From Flavihumibacter fluvii (GTDB lineage: Bacteria > Bacteroidota > Bacteroidia > Chitinophagales > Chitinophagaceae), in the NCBI RefSeq assembly GCF_018595675.2, contig NZ_CP092333.1:4302001-4366000 (forward strand): a stretch of 64,000 nucleotides of DNA, read 5' to 3'. The translations under genes and the position numbers were made by a program. Each line of letters starts with the position of its first letter. The first letter of the stretch is position 1. Below the pieces are notes generated by a model. It made no database searches, was not told where the DNA came from, and was given only the letters and a program-made list of their open reading frames with translations. Shown here one piece after another: positions 57,201 through 64,000 of this stretch.

Positions 57201-59085
57201 AAATGTACGTATGATCCTCACAGAGCAGGATCACCTGGGTAGTAATCAATGTAATATGGAGACTGCGCGAGCTTCTGTGGAGGAACCATTATTTGGACAA
57301 ACGGGTGCCGGCAATGAAGTAGTATTGACGCGTTTTGCAAAGGCATCTATACCGGGGCAGGGTTCCGGTGGTGGCTGGAATAATGCCAATATTGGTAGTT
57401 ATGTTAGCCGGGTTGGTAAACTTGCTGCCAAGAAAACAGGCCCAAATGCATTGTTGAAAGTGATGGCTGGGGATTTAGTGAGCGGGACAGTACAATATTT
57501 TTATAAGAGCCCGGTGGTAAATAGTACTACAAGTAATGGCCTGGCGGCTGATGTTTTATTGTCGTTGGGTCAGGCTTTAGCGGGTAGCCCGGTTGCCGGC
57601 GAATTAGCAAAGGGAGCAAGTTCAGGCATCACAAGTCTGCTGGGTGCCAGTGCACCTTTTAATGCAATTGCAGCACCCAATGCCACTGATGGTACAGGGA
57701 ACGCGCCGAAAGCTTACCTGACAGTCTTATTCTTTGATGAGCGATTCAATTATATAGGTGAAAACAGCAATTACCAGCGGGTAAGTACTGCAGATAACAG
57801 TAATGCCAGCCTTAACCTATTAAATATCAAAGCACCAAAGAATGGCTATGCCTATGTCTACCTGAGTAATGAAAGTGATGAAATGGTTTATTTTGATAAC
57901 CTTCAGGTGTCACATAACAGGGGAAGAATTATCGAAGAAAATCATTATTATGCTTATGGGTTGCGGATCGATGGTATCAGCAGCCGAAAGGTAGGGGATG
58001 TAAATGAAGGAAGGCTGACCAATAACAATCTTTATAATGATAAAGAATTATTTGCAGAGGGAGATTTGAACTGGTATGATTACGGGTTTAGGGATTATGA
58101 TCCACAAATCGCCAGGTTTGTTGAAATGGATCCTATTCAGGACTTAATTCCGGGTTTAAGTTCCTATCATTATGCAAGCAATGATCCGATAACTAATATT
58201 GATTTTGCCGGATTATTTGGAGGAATTCCATGCCCTAATTTGGGACCTGTTTCTTCAATATCCAGTGCTCTCGCGCAAGGTGTTGGGGCGGCCGCCACTG
58301 CATTTAGTTTAACAAGCACTGCTTCAGCAATAGTTAATACTGAAACAGTTAATAATACAATATTTGGTAATATTTCGACCACTTCGAGTATAAGTGGTAA
58401 TTTTGATGATGGGCAAATTGCTGAAGCTAGTGATCCAAAAGATAAAATTAGAATTAATACAAAAACTAAGGAGTTAAGGATTTTAGAAACAGATGAAGAT
58501 TTTGATATGGTCAGCATAGACGGCGCAAAACCTGTCAGGAATGGTATGAAAGGTGCAACTGTAGCAGAATATAGGAAGAAAGGTTATTGGATTGGAAAGG
58601 AACCTCAGGGTGTTGGAGATGGTTCTTTTTGGGGTGCATTGGTATGGTTAGGTGGTAATAAATTAGGTAACTGGATATATAAAGGTGTATCTGGTTGGTT
58701 CGCAAAAACGATAGCCACTGAGGGGATATCAGCTAAAGGAGCAGTTTGGGCACAGAAAACTTTTAGTGGTACATTTAGTTCGGGTGGAAAATTTGCTGGA
58801 CAAACAGTTGAAGGTGTAGCGGAGATGCTGAGGAATGGCACGCTATCCGCTGCTGAAGTTCCTATTAATGTGGTGGTGAGAAATGGACAAACATTCATTT
58901 TAAATACAAGGTCATCAGCCGCGCTAATGCAAGCAGGTATTCCGCGAAGTGCCTGGAATTTGGTAAATCAAACAGGTATTACTTCATTTGAAGAAATGCT
59001 AACAGATCAATTAATAAGAAATGGCTTAATAAACGGTACAAATACCATTAGACAATCTGGTACACAATTAATCTTAACTCATTAA
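54271..59085 (+). CDS. RHS-repeat polymorphic toxin protein
   Basis: A 1604-residue protein with signal peptide (MAIRKIIIVLLVIACTFSAK). 'DRIQTTRYMDGMGRVVQQIG' (about 150-170) begins the DUF6443-type region. Many YD repeats follow (YEYD/YSYDDLGRLKKKRLDP type) up to about 1000. The RHS core is at about 1225-1310: 'HYYAYGLRIDGISSRKVGD', 'WYDYGFRDYDPQIARFVEMD' with 'SYHYASNDPITNIDFAG'. The final 290 residues are a variable domain. Its end, 'GKFAGQTVEGVAEMLRNGTL', 'SAAEVPINVVVRNGQTFILN', 'RSSAALMQAGIPRSAWNLVN', resembles C-terminal domains found on other RHS/CDI toxins; activity unknown. The stop overlaps the next ATG (TAATG). Confidence 0.88.
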   Translation: MAIRKIIIVLLVIACTFSAKSQSWYASHSIGTLSGKYQFTNLQIPDQIVEVNPPSLDATGFTYIWESSSSPLTGFSVIAGSASSYTFSSALSATKYFRRITRHAVLGDLYSNTIKIAVVSLNWEDKNYVRENTILISGVYNFNSVDVLPIGDRIQTTRYMDGMGRVVQQIGREMASPAVDGGTWGDIVSFNVYDNYGREMTQYLPYTSTTTIGKIKNNPATDQQQYYSTNFSETNAFNTVTDDNSPLKRVLNVKESGTVWSAGTGVTNQYLVNSTTTDDVKMFKATYVAGAAPNYLGSYPDGALFKTIQIDQQGKSTIEFTDKNGLVVLKKVQIDNVPANAYSGWACTYYVYDDFDLLRFVLQPEATNYLYNNSWSFTGTNGATILDGYCHQYIYDAKGRIIWKKAASTSPIQMIYDSRDRLVFSQDGNQLLKSPAEWTSYLYDVLDRVTTEVIYKTTKTLAQLQADAITATPISSTDLSNASICTILKYNYYDNYSFTNVKAFDNVYDNGTAYPLVDPNIMTIGNDNRTLSRLTGTSVRVLGSSTFLNTTNYYNYKGLPTQKLSDNIKTGTDILTYQYGFDGRLLSAHSKHTTTGTGYTNFGILTKQVYDKIGRLKSIDKKFGTNAFETIAEYSYDDLGRLKKKRLDPGYTGSGKQELESLDYSYNLHGSLTGINADYALKKAGTYDKWGKFFGVYFGYDNRDAMFGASRLNGQIGGVLWNSQGDDVQRRFDMSYDNASRLSLANFNERATTGAAWSKASMDFTVSGSTGNILYDLNGNLVNLKHMGVVPGTATPVIVDQLSYTYALSNKLVKVTDGSPLGTKNGKFGDFVDGSSGSGDDYIYDANGNLVKDLNKEIRDLPGLANGTGARYNYLDKPEEINIAGKGKVTFVYSADGQRLQKVFTPTIGTVVTTSYINGYVYKDNELQYINFEEGRIRVIQEVNTNNGYDQLQITGNLTLPNSKKGVFDYYLRDNQENVRMILTEQDHLGSNQCNMETARASVEEPLFGQTGAGNEVVLTRFAKASIPGQGSGGGWNNANIGSYVSRVGKLAAKKTGPNALLKVMAGDLVSGTVQYFYKSPVVNSTTSNGLAADVLLSLGQALAGSPVAGELAKGASSGITSLLGASAPFNAIAAPNATDGTGNAPKAYLTVLFFDERFNYIGENSNYQRVSTADNSNASLNLLNIKAPKNGYAYVYLSNESDEMVYFDNLQVSHNRGRIIEENHYYAYGLRIDGISSRKVGDVNEGRLTNNNLYNDKELFAEGDLNWYDYGFRDYDPQIARFVEMDPIQDLIPGLSSYHYASNDPITNIDFAGLFGGIPCPNLGPVSSISSALAQGVGAAATAFSLTSTASAIVNTETVNNTIFGNISTTSSISGNFDDGQIAEASDPKDKIRINTKTKELRILETDEDFDMVSIDGAKPVRNGMKGATVAEYRKKGYWIGKEPQGVGDGSFWGALVWLGGNKLGNWIYKGVSGWFAKTIATEGISAKGAVWAQKTFSGTFSSGGKFAGQTVEGVAEMLRNGTLSAAEVPINVVVRNGQTFILNTRSSAALMQAGIPRSAWNLVNQTGITSFEEMLTDQLIRNGLINGTNTIRQSGTQLILTH

Positions 59086-59624
59086 TGAATTCAATAGATT
59101 TTATACAGCTTAGTAAAATTGTTTCTCACGCACTACGGCATGAGCCACAAACTTATAATCTAAAATTGGACTATCAAGGATGGGTATTGCTTTCGGATTT
59201 GGTTCTTTCTTTAAATTCAAAGGGAATAAAAGTGGATGATGACAGCATTACTAAAATGGTTGAGATGTCTGAAAAGAAAAGGCATCAAATTTTAAATGGT
59301 AAGATTAGAGCATATTACGGACATTCAACAGAGTATAGAATTTTGAAATACTCAGTTGAACCACCTGATTTTTTATTTCATGGAACAATTCAAAGTAGAT
59401 TAGTTAGTGTCGAAGAAAAAGGACTACTTCCTATGAAAAGGCAATATGTACATCTTTCAATCGATAAAAAAACAGCAGCAATAGCAGGTGGCAGAAGAGG
59501 TGGAGAATTAGTTATTTTTAAAGTAAAAGCTAAAGAAGCATTTCTAAATAATATTCATTTTTATAAAGAAGAAAATGGTATTTGGTTATCTGACCCAATA
59601 CCGCCAAAATACATATTAAGATAA
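59085..59624 (+). CDS. kptA: KptA/Tpt1-like RNA 2'-phosphotransferase
   Basis: A 179-residue full-length member of the KptA/Tpt1 family. 'LSKIVSHALRHEPQTYNLKL' (Arg18), 'KKRHQILNGKIRAYYGHST' (Arg75, His80), 'FLFHGTIQSRLVSVEEKGLL', 'PMKRQYVHLSIDKKTA' and 'GGRRGGELVIF' preserve the residues that family members use to move the 2'-phosphate of RNA to NAD. 'FYKEENGIWLSDPIPPKYI' is the conserved end. It begins on the RHS stop codon and ends on the next gene's start, so it is translated as part of the toxin cassette. It may act as an RNA-repair immunity factor or a second effector; both are inference. Confidence 0.9.
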   Translation: MNSIDFIQLSKIVSHALRHEPQTYNLKLDYQGWVLLSDLVLSLNSKGIKVDDDSITKMVEMSEKKRHQILNGKIRAYYGHSTEYRILKYSVEPPDFLFHGTIQSRLVSVEEKGLLPMKRQYVHLSIDKKTAAIAGGRRGGELVIFKVKAKEAFLNNIHFYKEENGIWLSDPIPPKYILR

Positions 59625-60118
59625 TGGAATTAATAGAAATAAAAGGCCTTTTTGAGATGGATTTTGGTTCACCGTCACCAACAATATTATCAAACGATTA
59701 TGAATTATTTATTGCCTTTTATGCCAATAAAAAGAATTTATCTAATGGCCCACAAGAGCGTAATACCATTTATGATACTGGGATTTTTGCCTTAAAGTTC
59801 AAAGTGTTTTTGAGATACTCTTTTGGACTACCTGGGGAAGAAACAATAGAAGGTCATCCATATAGTAAACTTGGGATGAAGGCATTCTCTTTTTATGAAC
59901 TTAGAAACTCTGATCTTATTAAATCACTTCAAGAAATTGAAAAAACTCATTCAAATTATAACACTGAAAAATGGAAAATGTACAAGCATTACATTTTAAC
60001 TTTTAAAGATAATATGTTTGAATGCATAGCTCAATCTTTTGAGATTAGAGAAGAAAATACCTCACTTTATAACCAAGCTAAAGTAATACTTGATGAATTA
60101 TCGGTTAGGAATTTTTAA
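59624..60118 (+). CDS. Probable immunity protein of the RHS cassette
   Basis: A 164-residue cytoplasmic protein. 'FGLPGEETIEGHPYSKLGMK', 'AFSFYELRNSDLIKSLQEIE', 'YNTEKWKMYKHYILTFKDNM' and 'FECIAQSFEI' look like a conserved small family that I recall only as hypothetical. It starts on the last base of the KptA-like stop (TAATG), has low G+C like the toxin tail, and is the last gene of the cassette. Position makes immunity the best guess; no immunity motif is recognised. Confidence 0.55.
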   Translation: MELIEIKGLFEMDFGSPSPTILSNDYELFIAFYANKKNLSNGPQERNTIYDTGIFALKFKVFLRYSFGLPGEETIEGHPYSKLGMKAFSFYELRNSDLIKSLQEIEKTHSNYNTEKWKMYKHYILTFKDNMFECIAQSFEIREENTSLYNQAKVILDELSVRNF

Positions 60119-60402
60119 ATATATCGGAGAGGTAAATTTAGTGATTTTCTATTTATCTGTAAAGTTTAAGAGTTGAACTGACAATTGGGTTTAAATTTGA
60201 GTAACGACACTTATTGAAAACCTCAAAATGTCAGATCTTGAACTCAGAAACTAAGTTAATCAAATCTCGTGTTGGCCTCCTCAATTTAATGGATAATGAG
60301 TTGTTGGAGCCGATCGGCAAGATGGGCTAGGCTGTGGTTGGTATAGGCCTTTGCTGCCAGTTCTGTATAGTCCTGAAATAGCTTGTCACAAACTATTTCA
60401 TT
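60119..60402. other. Flank of the IS3 element, no gene seen
   Basis: This 284-nt stretch holds the left end of the IS3-family element. A weak candidate inverted repeat TGTATAGTCCT (60364-60374) pairs 8 of 11 with the complement of GGGACTCTGCA (61811-61821), which would make an element of about 1.46 kb. No target duplication is seen at those positions, so the ends are not settled. Confidence 0.35.
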
Positions 60403-60810
60403 ATGTTAGAAAAAAAGCAGAAAAAACCTCGGGTTTATCCGAAAAGTAAACAACCATATAAAAGGAGAACTGAAGCCGAGATGTCCCGAATTATTAATGA
60501 AATTCAACAAGGTGTTATAGGTAAGCGCGCTGCTTGCCACAAATATGGATTAAATAGAAATACGCTCCATCTTTGGATTACCAGGCTGGCAATCGGTAAA
60601 TTGAATAGCAATTTGTCAAAAGAATTGATAGCTGACATGAATGAGAATCAACAGAACATTGCTCTGACGAAAAAAATCAGGGAACTTACCAGCGCTTTGG
60701 AGAGGACAGAATTAAAAGTTATAACACTTGAAACCATCATCAAGGTTGCTGAAGAAGACCTTCAAATAAAGATCAGAAAAAAGTCTGGTACCAAACAGTC
60801 AAAAGAGTAA
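60403..60810 (+). CDS. IS3-family transposase OrfA
   Basis: A 135-residue protein. 'SRIINEIQQGVIGKRAACHK' and 'YGLNRNTLHLWITRL' form the helix-turn-helix that binds the element ends. A leucine-rich helix (IRELTSALERTELKVITLET) follows for dimerisation. The A_AAA_AAG heptamer near its end lets a part of ribosomes shift to the orfB frame. Confidence 0.9.
   Translation: MLEKKQKKPRVYPKSKQPYKRRTEAEMSRIINEIQQGVIGKRAACHKYGLNRNTLHLWITRLAIGKLNSNLSKELIADMNENQQNIALTKKIRELTSALERTELKVITLETIIKVAEEDLQIKIRKKSGTKQSKE
60777..60783 (+). promoter_or_regulatory. Programmed -1 frameshift site A_AAA_AAG
   Basis: The heptamer lies in the orfA frame as AGA-AAA-AAG, exactly the zero-frame phasing needed for a -1 slip. 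After the slip the frame continues without stop through 'KKVWYQTVKRVRQLHPEVSL' into OrfB. This is the usual way IS3 elements make the OrfAB transposase. Confidence 0.85.
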
Positions 60811-60815
60811 GGCAA

Positions 60816-61715
60816 TTGCACCCAGAAGTTTCCCTGGAGAGTATTTGCACACTGTTTGGTGTAACGCGGCAAGCGTATTATGATGCTAAAAAGCAGGAAC
60901 AGAAAACAAGTATAGCAGAAATGATTGTGCTTTACCTGGTGAAAGAATTAAGGGCAATTATGCCCATGTTAGGTACCCGAAAATTATTAGGTGAGTTAAT
61001 TGCGCCAATGAAAGAACATGGGATAAAAATGGGTCGCGATCAATTATTTGAATTATTGGGGTTTTATGGTTTATTGATCCGCAGGCGTAAAAGGATGGTA
61101 AAAACAACTGACTCCCATCATTGGCTTAAAAAGTATCCCAATCTTACAAAAGGAATCATTATAGATGAGCCAGAACAGCTGTGGGTAAGCGATATAACTT
61201 ATATACGAACCTTACAGGGATTTAGTTATTTGAGTTTAATTACGGATGCCTATTCAAGGAAAATTGTGGGGTATGGATTATATCCAACCCTTGAAGCAAT
61301 TGGATGCCTGGATGCTTTGAATATGGCCCTTTCAACCCGTAAAAAGAAATCGACTAAACTCATACATCATTCTGATCGGGGTATTCAATATTGTTCAGCC
61401 GCATATATTAACATTTTGAATCAGGCAACCATTGACATCAGCATGACCCAAAGCGGTAGTCCTTATGAAAATGCTCTGGCTGAAAGAATGAATGGTATTC
61501 TCAAAAATGAGTTCTATCCAAAGCGGATCTACCAGCACCATAAGGAAGCAAAAAAAGTTATAGCTAAAATTATATTGATATATAATAGCAGACGACCCCA
61601 CAGCAGCCTTGATTACATGACACCTGACCAGGCCCATGAAAAAACCGGCCCATTGAAAAAGCGTTGGAAACATTATCCGTGGAAGAAAAAAATACAGCCA
61701 GAAAAAGCGGAATAG
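60816..61715 (+). CDS. IS3-family transposase OrfB (DDE integrase)
   Basis: The frame from TTG 60816 gives 299 residues, but the functional product is probably the OrfAB fusion made by frameshifting at 60777. The integrase core has Asp126 (LWVSDITYI), Asp187 (IHHSDRGIQYCS) and Glu223 (YENALAERMNG), with the DD(35)E spacing of the family. 'YNSRRPHSSLDYMTPDQAHE' is the conserved end. All residues are intact, so the element may be active. Confidence 0.93.
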   Translation: MHPEVSLESICTLFGVTRQAYYDAKKQEQKTSIAEMIVLYLVKELRAIMPMLGTRKLLGELIAPMKEHGIKMGRDQLFELLGFYGLLIRRRKRMVKTTDSHHWLKKYPNLTKGIIIDEPEQLWVSDITYIRTLQGFSYLSLITDAYSRKIVGYGLYPTLEAIGCLDALNMALSTRKKKSTKLIHHSDRGIQYCSAAYINILNQATIDISMTQSGSPYENALAERMNGILKNEFYPKRIYQHHKEAKKVIAKIILIYNSRRPHSSLDYMTPDQAHEKTGPLKKRWKHYPWKKKIQPEKAE

Positions 61716-61905
61716 ATTTTTAAGGATAACAGAAGCCCACATGAAAAATCCTGTATTGGAATTTCCATATCCTGATTGATGCATTAATCAGATTGCATTA
61801 TCGTGGACAAGGGACTCTGCAATTTAGTTTGCATCATTTTCTTTTAACAATTAAGTCTAAATAATAAACTATTAAGTATGAATTAAATAAAGACCTAAAT
61901 TCACT

Positions 61906-62198
61906 TGTAAAGTAAATCCCGGATTAAGAAAAACTACTGTAAAGTAAAACCAGGATTATCATTAAAACATGTAAGGTTATTTCAGGACGAGACAGCATTA
62001 ACGATCCAACCCTGGCCGACGCCATAATGGACAGAATGACAGCTGGCGCCATCAGGATCGAACTAAAAGGAGAATCCCTGAGAAGAAAAAAATAACCACA
62101 GAAAAATAGCTTTTGTATTTTTATTCTCAACTCAAGCTCTTACTCTTATTGCCGTAACAAAGGGTGGGTCAACATGCAGGAACCCTGGGTCAACATGG
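61906..62198 (+). mobile_element. IS21-family scar with istB tail
   Basis: The plus strand at 61985-62095 reads 'SINDPTLADAIMDRMTAGAI' and 'RIELKGESLRRKK' then TAA, the C-terminus of the IS21 helper ATPase IstB. Downstream, TGGGTCAACATG occurs at 62165-62176 and 62186-62197, like the multiple terminal repeats of IS21 ends. Upstream, TGTAAAGTAAA-x-CC-x-GGATTA occurs at 61906 and 61938 (19 of 21 identical), which look like terminal repeats of the same or another element. The transposase istA and most of istB are missing. Confidence 0.7.
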
Positions 62199-62205
62199 CA
62201 AGAAT

Positions 62206-62865
62206 CTACAGGATAAGTTCGGTATTCTTGGAAAAGACAAATTCATATCCCCACCACACGAAACAAATAAGATAAGCTGACTTTAACAATGCCCTGCTGA
62301 TCTTACCAAGGTCAGGTGAACCCACAAAAATTTGAAGTTGTGGATGTTCACCATTGTGCATTTCTGACAAAAACTTCTTAAGTCTCTCCTTGTGCACCTT
62401 TGCCTTTTCATCAAAGAACAAATTAACCGTAGATTCAGTTTTAATAACCCGAACAGGCCATCTGTCCCCGGTGCTTTTGTTAATTACATAGGTATATGGA
62501 AGTATTGAGTTTCTTCTTTTATCAGGTACAGAACCAAAGGTGACGAGCCTAATGAGCTCCGCTTCATCATAACCAGCTTCGTTGTTACATTTCTTGCAAG
62601 TCAATACTTTCAAGGCACCTCCCACAGATTCAGGGGGCAAATGATCCAATGAGAACTCAGCATTTCCTAATATTTCATTCCGACCAACATAAAAATAACT
62701 TTCGGTGCATAGCGGACAAACATAAAGGTTGAAAGGCGAGAAAGTTTCCCCGGCCGCTTCAATCAACGCAATGTGCTTTTTCGTATAATGTACAATGGAA
62801 TGACTATAAGTAGCGAGGTGTGCCCGCCAAATACTTTCAGGTACCGTTTTTGGGAATATGTTCAT
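62206..62865 (-). CDS. HNH-endonuclease-like protein
   Basis: A 219-residue protein. Two zinc-binding pairs, C50-x2-C53 (VCPLCTESYFY) and C90-x2-C93 (LTCKKCNNEAGYD), flank 'FSLDHLPPESVGG' with the catalytic Asp74-His75; Asn94-Asn95 follow. This is an HNH/His-Me finger arrangement, like those found in restriction and defence endonucleases. Its stop lies 9 nt from the IS21 terminal repeat, so the C-terminus may have been altered by the insertion. Biological role unknown. Confidence 0.72.
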   Translation of the reverse strand: MNIFPKTVPESIWRAHLATYSHSIVHYTKKHIALIEAAGETFSPFNLYVCPLCTESYFYVGRNEILGNAEFSLDHLPPESVGGALKVLTCKKCNNEAGYDEAELIRLVTFGSVPDKRRNSILPYTYVINKSTGDRWPVRVIKTESTVNLFFDEKAKVHKERLKKFLSEMHNGEHPQLQIFVGSPDLGKISRALLKSAYLICFVWWGYEFVFSKNTELIL

Positions 62866-63080
62866 TAGACGTAAGTAATTCAGGCATTTATTGTCGCTGC
62901 AAGTATAGTAAAATTTGTTTTCTTGTCAATGTATTCGCTATGATGACTTCGGACCTCCTCCTATTTGTGTATTTTTATAGTAAAGATCGAAAGATTTAAT
63001 ACTGGAAAAAATAGAAAGAATACAAATATTGGATTCCAGACAAGAATAAATAGAATGTTCCAGGGGATGGACATTACAAT

Positions 63081-63983
63081 TTAGTCGTCCTTGTTTTTTA
63101 ATTTCTTAATTAAATCCTTTGGGTAACCAAATATCCTTAACATAATTTCATACAATTTCCTTTTTATGAATGGAAAAAAGTTCCCTAATTGACTTATACC
63201 AAAAAGACTTAAAACTTTCATTACTGAGCCAATTTTATCGAATGTATTTTTGATTTCTGGGTTGATTGAAATTGTTTTAAAAATCCAATATAAAAGTAGA
63301 ATAAGAATTGTTGTTTGTACAAACCAGGTTATTACTTTTGTTCGAGCTAGGAATTTTAGATTAAACATTTTCAATAGATTCACCTCACTTCCATCATTAG
63401 ATTCCTTTAGTTCAATAATTAAGTCATAAGACCTGAGCGAGCATAAAATATGGAAGTCACTTTTGCTTTCGAAAAGTGTAACGTTATCTGAAATACTTTT
63501 AAAGGTTGTTGTAAGAAATTCATTAGTAATTAAAGCTTGATTATTTAACTTGAAAAACATTAAAACGATTTCTGGCAGATTACTTGTACTGTAGAAATTT
63601 TCATTTATAATATTTTCCAAAGTAATTGTAAAAATGTTTCGCCCTCTTAACGAAATAATATTTTTAATCCAACTTTTATCACAACCAAACTTTAAAATAC
63701 CCACGATTAAACAGAAAATTAAGAAATCATCATTCACAAAAGGTGAAGGAGACTCTTTACTTGGATTGCTTTTATTCTTTTTGTTGAAATAGGTTTCAAA
63801 TAGAATTTTGTCATTTGTATGAATCGCATTTACAATTGCATAATAAATTTCATCGACCTCTTTTATATCATCTACCTCTGATTGTCGAATAGCCTTGCGC
63901 AACAATAGATTATTGAATGCAGTCAATTTAGGACTCTCATTTATTCTAACATTGTATGTTAATTTTTCTTCTAAAGAAACCAT
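63081..63983 (-). CDS. Uncharacterised membrane protein
   Basis: A 300-residue protein, complete (ATG 63983, stop at 63081). The first 210 residues are soluble and mostly helical (AFNNLLLRKAIRQSEVDDIK, then EVDEIYYAIVNAIH). Then come one clear membrane helix 'VITWFVQTTILILLLYWIFK' and a second weaker hydrophobic segment 'VMKVLSLFGISQLGNFFPF', and a basic tail. It lies 215 nt upstream of the HNH-like gene on the same strand. Low G+C. Family not recognised; a defence role with the HNH protein is only a possibility. Confidence 0.6.
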   Translation of the reverse strand: MVSLEEKLTYNVRINESPKLTAFNNLLLRKAIRQSEVDDIKEVDEIYYAIVNAIHTNDKILFETYFNKKNKSNPSKESPSPFVNDDFLIFCLIVGILKFGCDKSWIKNIISLRGRNIFTITLENIINENFYSTSNLPEIVLMFFKLNNQALITNEFLTTTFKSISDNVTLFESKSDFHILCSLRSYDLIIELKESNDGSEVNLLKMFNLKFLARTKVITWFVQTTILILLLYWIFKTISINPEIKNTFDKIGSVMKVLSLFGISQLGNFFPFIKRKLYEIMLRIFGYPKDLIKKLKNKDD

Positions 63984-64000
63984 TTCTTTCTTTTTAGGCT

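Larger units (their letters stand above)
60364..61821 (+). mobile_element. IS3-family insertion sequence, ends approximate
   Basis: The element contains intact orfA and orfB. The end positions given are the weak inverted-repeat candidate described for its left flank and should be read as approximate. It sits directly downstream of the RHS toxin cassette, a common place for IS elements. Confidence 0.6.

Noticed and set aside
60158-61948. TGTAAAGT at 60158 and at 61906/61938 as ends of the IS3 element
   Set aside because: They are in direct, not inverted, orientation and match over only eight bases, so they cannot be the inverted ends of one element.

Overview
The window looks like the chromosome of a Bacteroidota bacterium, most likely a Chitinophagaceae-type Sphingobacteriia relative. 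The evidence is the gene content: FtsX-type permeases with two permease modules, FecR-like and LytTR regulators, DUF1254 lipoproteins, YD-repeat/RHS giants with a DUF6443-type N-terminus, DUF5977 repeats and DUF2256 beside a photolyase-like protein. Tightly overlapping TAATG/ATGA gene junctions without strong ribosome binding sites fit as well. No rRNA, tRNA, CRISPR array or replication origin was recognised.

Layout. (1) 0-7 kb: secreted proteins (a beta-propeller, a neutral-ceramidase-like fusion, a Gfo/Idh/MocA oxidoreductase) and a convergent Tat-exported glycosidase-like protein. (2) 7.5-12.5 kb, minus strand: an outer-membrane barrel, an FtsX-type ABC permease, and a photolyase/cryptochrome-like protein overlapping a 42-residue DUF2256 gene. 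(3) 13-18 kb: two tandem DUF1254 lipoproteins and a GC-rich GMC oxidoreductase, then a HigBA toxin-antitoxin pair (18.6-19.3 kb). (4) 19.4-32.6 kb: a divergent locus for choline breakdown. The plus arm has a permease, betaine aldehyde dehydrogenase and choline dehydrogenase. The minus arm has a Rieske oxygenase, a dimethylglycine oxidase-like enzyme and heterotetrameric sarcosine oxidase (soxBDAG). Together they could carry choline through betaine, dimethylglycine and sarcosine to glycine. A reductase for the Rieske protein is not in the window. (5) 32.6-37.7 kb: secreted GH20-like hexosaminidase, purple-acid-phosphatase-like lipoprotein and glycerophosphodiesterase.

(6) 37.7-47.7 kb is a zone of decay and regulation. 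It holds an AlbA_2/Schlafen-type gene broken by one in-frame TGA, a small ORF broken by TAA, an SDR fragment, a frameshifted RNase H gene and a SIR2-like remnant. Among them are an intact TerC gene, a coupled AraC/FecR-like/LytTR operon, a second LytTR gene and a small phage-like group with a DUF5675 protein. Direct repeats spaced exactly 21 bp occur upstream of both LytTR transcription units, the geometry expected of LytTR operators.

(7) 47.7-60.1 kb, plus strand: a surface/polymorphic-toxin operon. It encodes a coiled-coil plus barrel protein, a 1551-residue YD protein with three DUF5977 repeats, a small exported protein, and a 1604-residue RHS protein with a variable C-terminal domain. Two coupled small genes follow, the first an intact-looking KptA/Tpt1 RNA 2'-phosphotransferase in the place normally held by an immunity gene. 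This is the most unusual arrangement in the window. (8) 60.1-64 kb: an IS3-family element with a canonical A_AAA_AAG slippery site, an IS21 scar, an HNH-type protein and an uncharacterised membrane protein.
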